This document shows, piece after piece, positions 61,491 through 64,000 of a stretch of DNA of 64,000 nucleotides. Location: positions 17,826,441-17,890,440 of the forward strand of contig NC_134838.1 in NCBI RefSeq assembly GCF_965363235.1, given 5' to 3'. The first letter of the stretch is position 1; each line of letters starts with the position of its first letter. The notes beneath the pieces are model-generated. The model had not been told where the DNA came from. It saw only the letters and a list, made by a program, of their open reading frames with translations, and did not search any database. The stretch is from Mytilus galloprovincialis. Its lineage: Eukaryota; Mollusca; Bivalvia; Mytilida; Mytilidae. The position numbers were made by a program, and so were the translations under genes.

Positions 61491-62265
61491 CTGTGAAAGT
61501 ACTTTTATTCGTGGGGTACCAATTTTCGTGGTTTTCGTGGATGACGTTATCCACGAATTTAAGTGTCCAACGAAATAAAACAAACATTGTTCAAATCAAG
61601 ACATGAAATGATCCCATGTAGGTTTGACTACTGATATGATCTAGAGAATATATTGAATAACGCCAAATCTGAAAATGCTATATAGTAGTCATAGGGCAAA
61701 CGCGCTATGAACTACAACTCCATGAAGGAGTATACCCATTTAATCTTTCAACACATTAACTGTACAACTTTTGATCTTTTAATTCTCATAAAAATATTTT
61801 TGATCGATGAAAGTCAGATTTCCGGTATTGGTATGCTTGTATGATAAAGTGTTCATTTTATATCCTCAAAATTCTCGTACATATCGGAAATAATAATTTT
61901 ATGCTGAGCTTAATTTTGATAAGAATTATTTAACATTAAGATACGTTTATAGCATTTGTTTTTATGTACTGTTTTCTTTAGGTGACATGTTTATGGCCTA
62001 ATTAACACCTTTGATGGTCTTAAATCTGTTGATCACTTTATCTAGGGTTAATTAGTGTTGTCACTACGATTTGCCATTTTACCGGGTCAATGTTTACTTT
62101 GCAATTTTCCTCAATCAAGACAATTTGTAACCTTCGTTTCTAAAGCTTCAATTTTCCAAATTTTTTTTTTAGAAAACTAAAATCCACGAATTTAAAAACC
62201 CACGAACATGTAAATATCTCTCAAACCACGAAAATTGATACCCACGAATTAAAGTACTTTCACAG
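61491..62265. mobile_element. 775-bp MITE with TA duplication
   Basis: Ends CTGTGAAAGTACTTTTATTC and (inverse) CTGTGAAAGTACTTTAATTC, continuing GTGGG and ATTTTCGTGG. TA flanks each side (61489-61490, 62266-62267). Inside each end lie further CCACGAAT-type words. Tc1/mariner-like by duplication; non-coding. I recall this terminus from other mollusc sequence. Confidence 0.82.
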
Positions 62266-62478
62266 TAATTTAGACCATTATTTACATTTTCACACAGGTA
62301 AACTAATTTGGCTATAAATAGATCAAAGCATGTCTGTGTAGAATCTCTAATCTAAAATCGTAATTGTTATAATTTTATTTCTTTAAATAATCAAATTTAA
62401 ATTTATGAAAATAATCATGATTGATAAAATAGTATTGCATAAAGTTTACGTTTTCGGAAGACTATTTATGCTTAGATC

Positions 62479-62691
62479 ATGGTTCTAGAGGCTTCTTCAC
62501 ATATTTGTAAACAAACCAATATGGCCGCCACACGTGATTACCTTTGCTCATGTGAAACAAATATTTCTGACAAAAGTCAGATTTCTCTTGTCAAAAGGGA
62601 TTTATATTTATATTGCAATAAATTATTCAGAAGGAGATACGGTACATTCAGTTTAGATTATATTTTCTATGAGCATTTAGAGTTTAATTAA
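62479..62691 (+). CDS. Small open frame with a good start context, unrecognised
   Basis: A 70-residue frame; a second in-frame start lies in CCAATATGGCCGCCAC. It reads MAATRDYLCSCETNISDKSQ and later KLFRRRYGTFSLDYIFYEH. No domain is recognised and no splice or repeat explanation is obvious. The ATGGCCGCC with a flanking CACGTG may instead be promoter sequence. Confidence 0.2.
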   Translation: MVLEASSHICKQTNMAATRDYLCSCETNISDKSQISLVKRDLYLYCNKLFRRRYGTFSLDYIFYEHLEFN

Positions 62692-62889
62692 AATTCTCCC
62701 AACAGCAACGTACTGCTCTTGTCAACTGAGTCTTGAATAATTTTATAAATAGATTCAAACCATTTGAACAAAGGAAAACAATGAATAAAGACATCAATTT
62801 AATAAGAAATAGATCCCTTAAAAACAAAATCTTGTCTGCAAATTCGTAACTTCAAGGGTGAACATGTAAACAGGGAGAGTTGTCCCCGA

Positions 62890-62945
62890 TACCAAATTCA
62901 CGCATGCGTACTTCAAATATCTACAGTGAAAACATCCGGTTACAA
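62890..62945. promoter_or_regulatory. Promoter-like motif cluster
   Basis: CACGCATGCGTAC (NRF-1-like core GCATGC) at about 62899-62911 and ACATCCGG (ETS-type) at about 62932-62939. It could belong to the upstream part of the PDE7 gene on the minus strand or to an unseen gene. Motif evidence only. Confidence 0.2.
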
Positions 62946-63091
62946 GTAAACAAATAACGTTCATGTAGATGAGATGAAATCTAATAATTTACATTAATAA
63001 AAGGGTACATATTTACGATAGTGATTGTTTCTCAATCCTAATTTACAAATTAAATTATTCAGATGCTTAATCATGTGTAAAAATCGGTGTC

Positions 63092-63213
63092 AGGAATCAG
63101 AAGTTGTTATGAAATTGTAATACACAGAAACGAATGCGGCATACGGAGAATTCAATGATTTTAAAGTCGGCACCATTGGCCTTCAGAAGACTTGAAGTCT
63201 TCTTCCACTAAAA
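63092..63213 (+). repeat. Interspersed repeat F7, copy 2
   Basis: Counterpart of 10991-11103, same orientation, with the GAAGACTTGAAGTCTTC palindrome at its end. Confidence 0.75.
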
Positions 63214-63489
63214 ATTGCTTGTTTGTCTTTTTTAACTCGTGTCGGTCGTATTTCAAATCCAATCGAATAGCCCAGCGTATATCTTGTTTACAACAAGAAA
63301 TCTGTGAGGTTATTCTAACTTAACTTACAACATACGTGCGAGAACTTTCCATGTCTATGTTTTACTGACAAATCCCACATTAAATGTATCAGTACATAGC
63401 TTTGGATCCATACGATCATTTTATGATAGACAATTAATAGGGAGAATACAGCATCGAAAATGTCCAACCCTTACACCTTAACAGCAACT

Positions 63490-63770
63490 ACAAAATATGT
63501 ATGCCCCACGCCAGGAACCGTTTAAAAAGTGCATAATTCACTTATTTTATGTTTTTAGTCCTAAAAAGGGCACAAAAAATTTTTCGCCTCGATCCGCTCA
63601 GCAATCTTTAAAAACTACGCCCCTCTTTCAAAAATCCTGGATCCGCCCCTGCGGGGCCCCCTTTTTATTTACCGATCAGTGCATTTGAAAGGGGACACAT
63701 AGTTTGAACCCCCTTTACCCTGGGTTAGTACCCCCTTTTTTTGAAAATGGCTTAATCCGCCCCTGCCTCT
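63490..63770. repeat. Probable interspersed repeat rich in GGATCCGCCCCTG words
   Basis: ATCCTGGATCCGCCCCTGCG and TAATCCGCCCCTGCC are two relatives of the ends of family F6 (TGGATCCGCCACTG at 31403). Non-coding. Confidence 0.4.
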
Positions 63771-64000
63771 TGTCATACGCTATACGCACAAGACTATTTT
63801 AAGGATCTACTTTGCTGGAGATCGCCTTCACTAGTTTGGTCGTAGTATTTTAAAAACAGGTGCTGTTATTTTACTTGCAAGACAAAATAGAAGACAAATC
63901 AAAGACGATATAATTTCAATGGGTGTACATCCATTGGCATTTTTAAAAAAGTGCATTTATTATATGTCATTACAAGGAATTCCAGAAATAAAAAAAAAAT

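Overview
The window looks like bivalve mollusc nuclear DNA, most likely a mussel (Mytilus or a close relative). It is AT-rich, its genes are split by many short introns, and the non-genic part is packed with short interspersed repeats, foldback (hairpin) elements and minisatellites. Several repeat families match what I recall of mussel genomic sequence; this is recognition, not a database result. There is no sign of operons, CRISPR arrays, rRNA or tRNA genes.

Four host genes can be read. (1) Minus strand, 20501 down to 6520: a complete 11-coding-exon gene for the dihydrolipoamide branched-chain transacylase E2 (DBT), 493 residues with all junctions in frame, including one apparent GC-AG intron. 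(2) Minus strand, 29349 down to 24512: first, penultimate and last exons of an SLC25 (UCP-like) mitochondrial carrier; roughly 150-175 middle residues are not visible. (3) Plus strand, 37677 to 41624: a complete 4-exon myosin regulatory light chain of the non-muscle/smooth (sqh-like) type, 169 residues. (4) Minus strand, 58560 down to 53582: the last six exons of a PDE7-class cyclic nucleotide phosphodiesterase with a long, serine-rich C-terminal tail; its 5' exons lie beyond the window.

Layout: 1-6.5 kb repeats, two possible exons of an unknown gene, and a 728-bp inverted-repeat transposon; 6.5-20.5 kb DBT, whose introns hold two nested transposons, arrays of 35-, 29- and about 163-bp units and a 266-bp hairpin; 21.9-23.8 kb a decayed LINE fragment running into a 52-bp array; 24.5-29.3 kb the carrier exons with a dense cluster of hairpin elements between them; 30.5-33 kb arrays and repeats; 33.3-36.5 kb a 5'-truncated LINE carrying two younger palindromic insertions; 37.7-43.6 kb the light-chain gene; 43.6-53.5 kb repeats and intergenic DNA; 53.6-58.6 kb PDE7; 58.6-64 kb repeats and inverted-repeat elements.

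The most interesting signal is a set of very small palindromic insertions (29-37 bp core, termini CAAGGA and TCCTTG) at 20957, 35619 and 59577, each flanked by an exact 7-bp direct repeat. One lies inside a repeat whose uninterrupted form exists elsewhere in the window, and one adds exactly 36 bp (12 codons) to a LINE reading frame without breaking it. A second theme is a group of larger hairpins whose arms are unrelated but whose loops are all short, CpG-rich and partly self-complementary.
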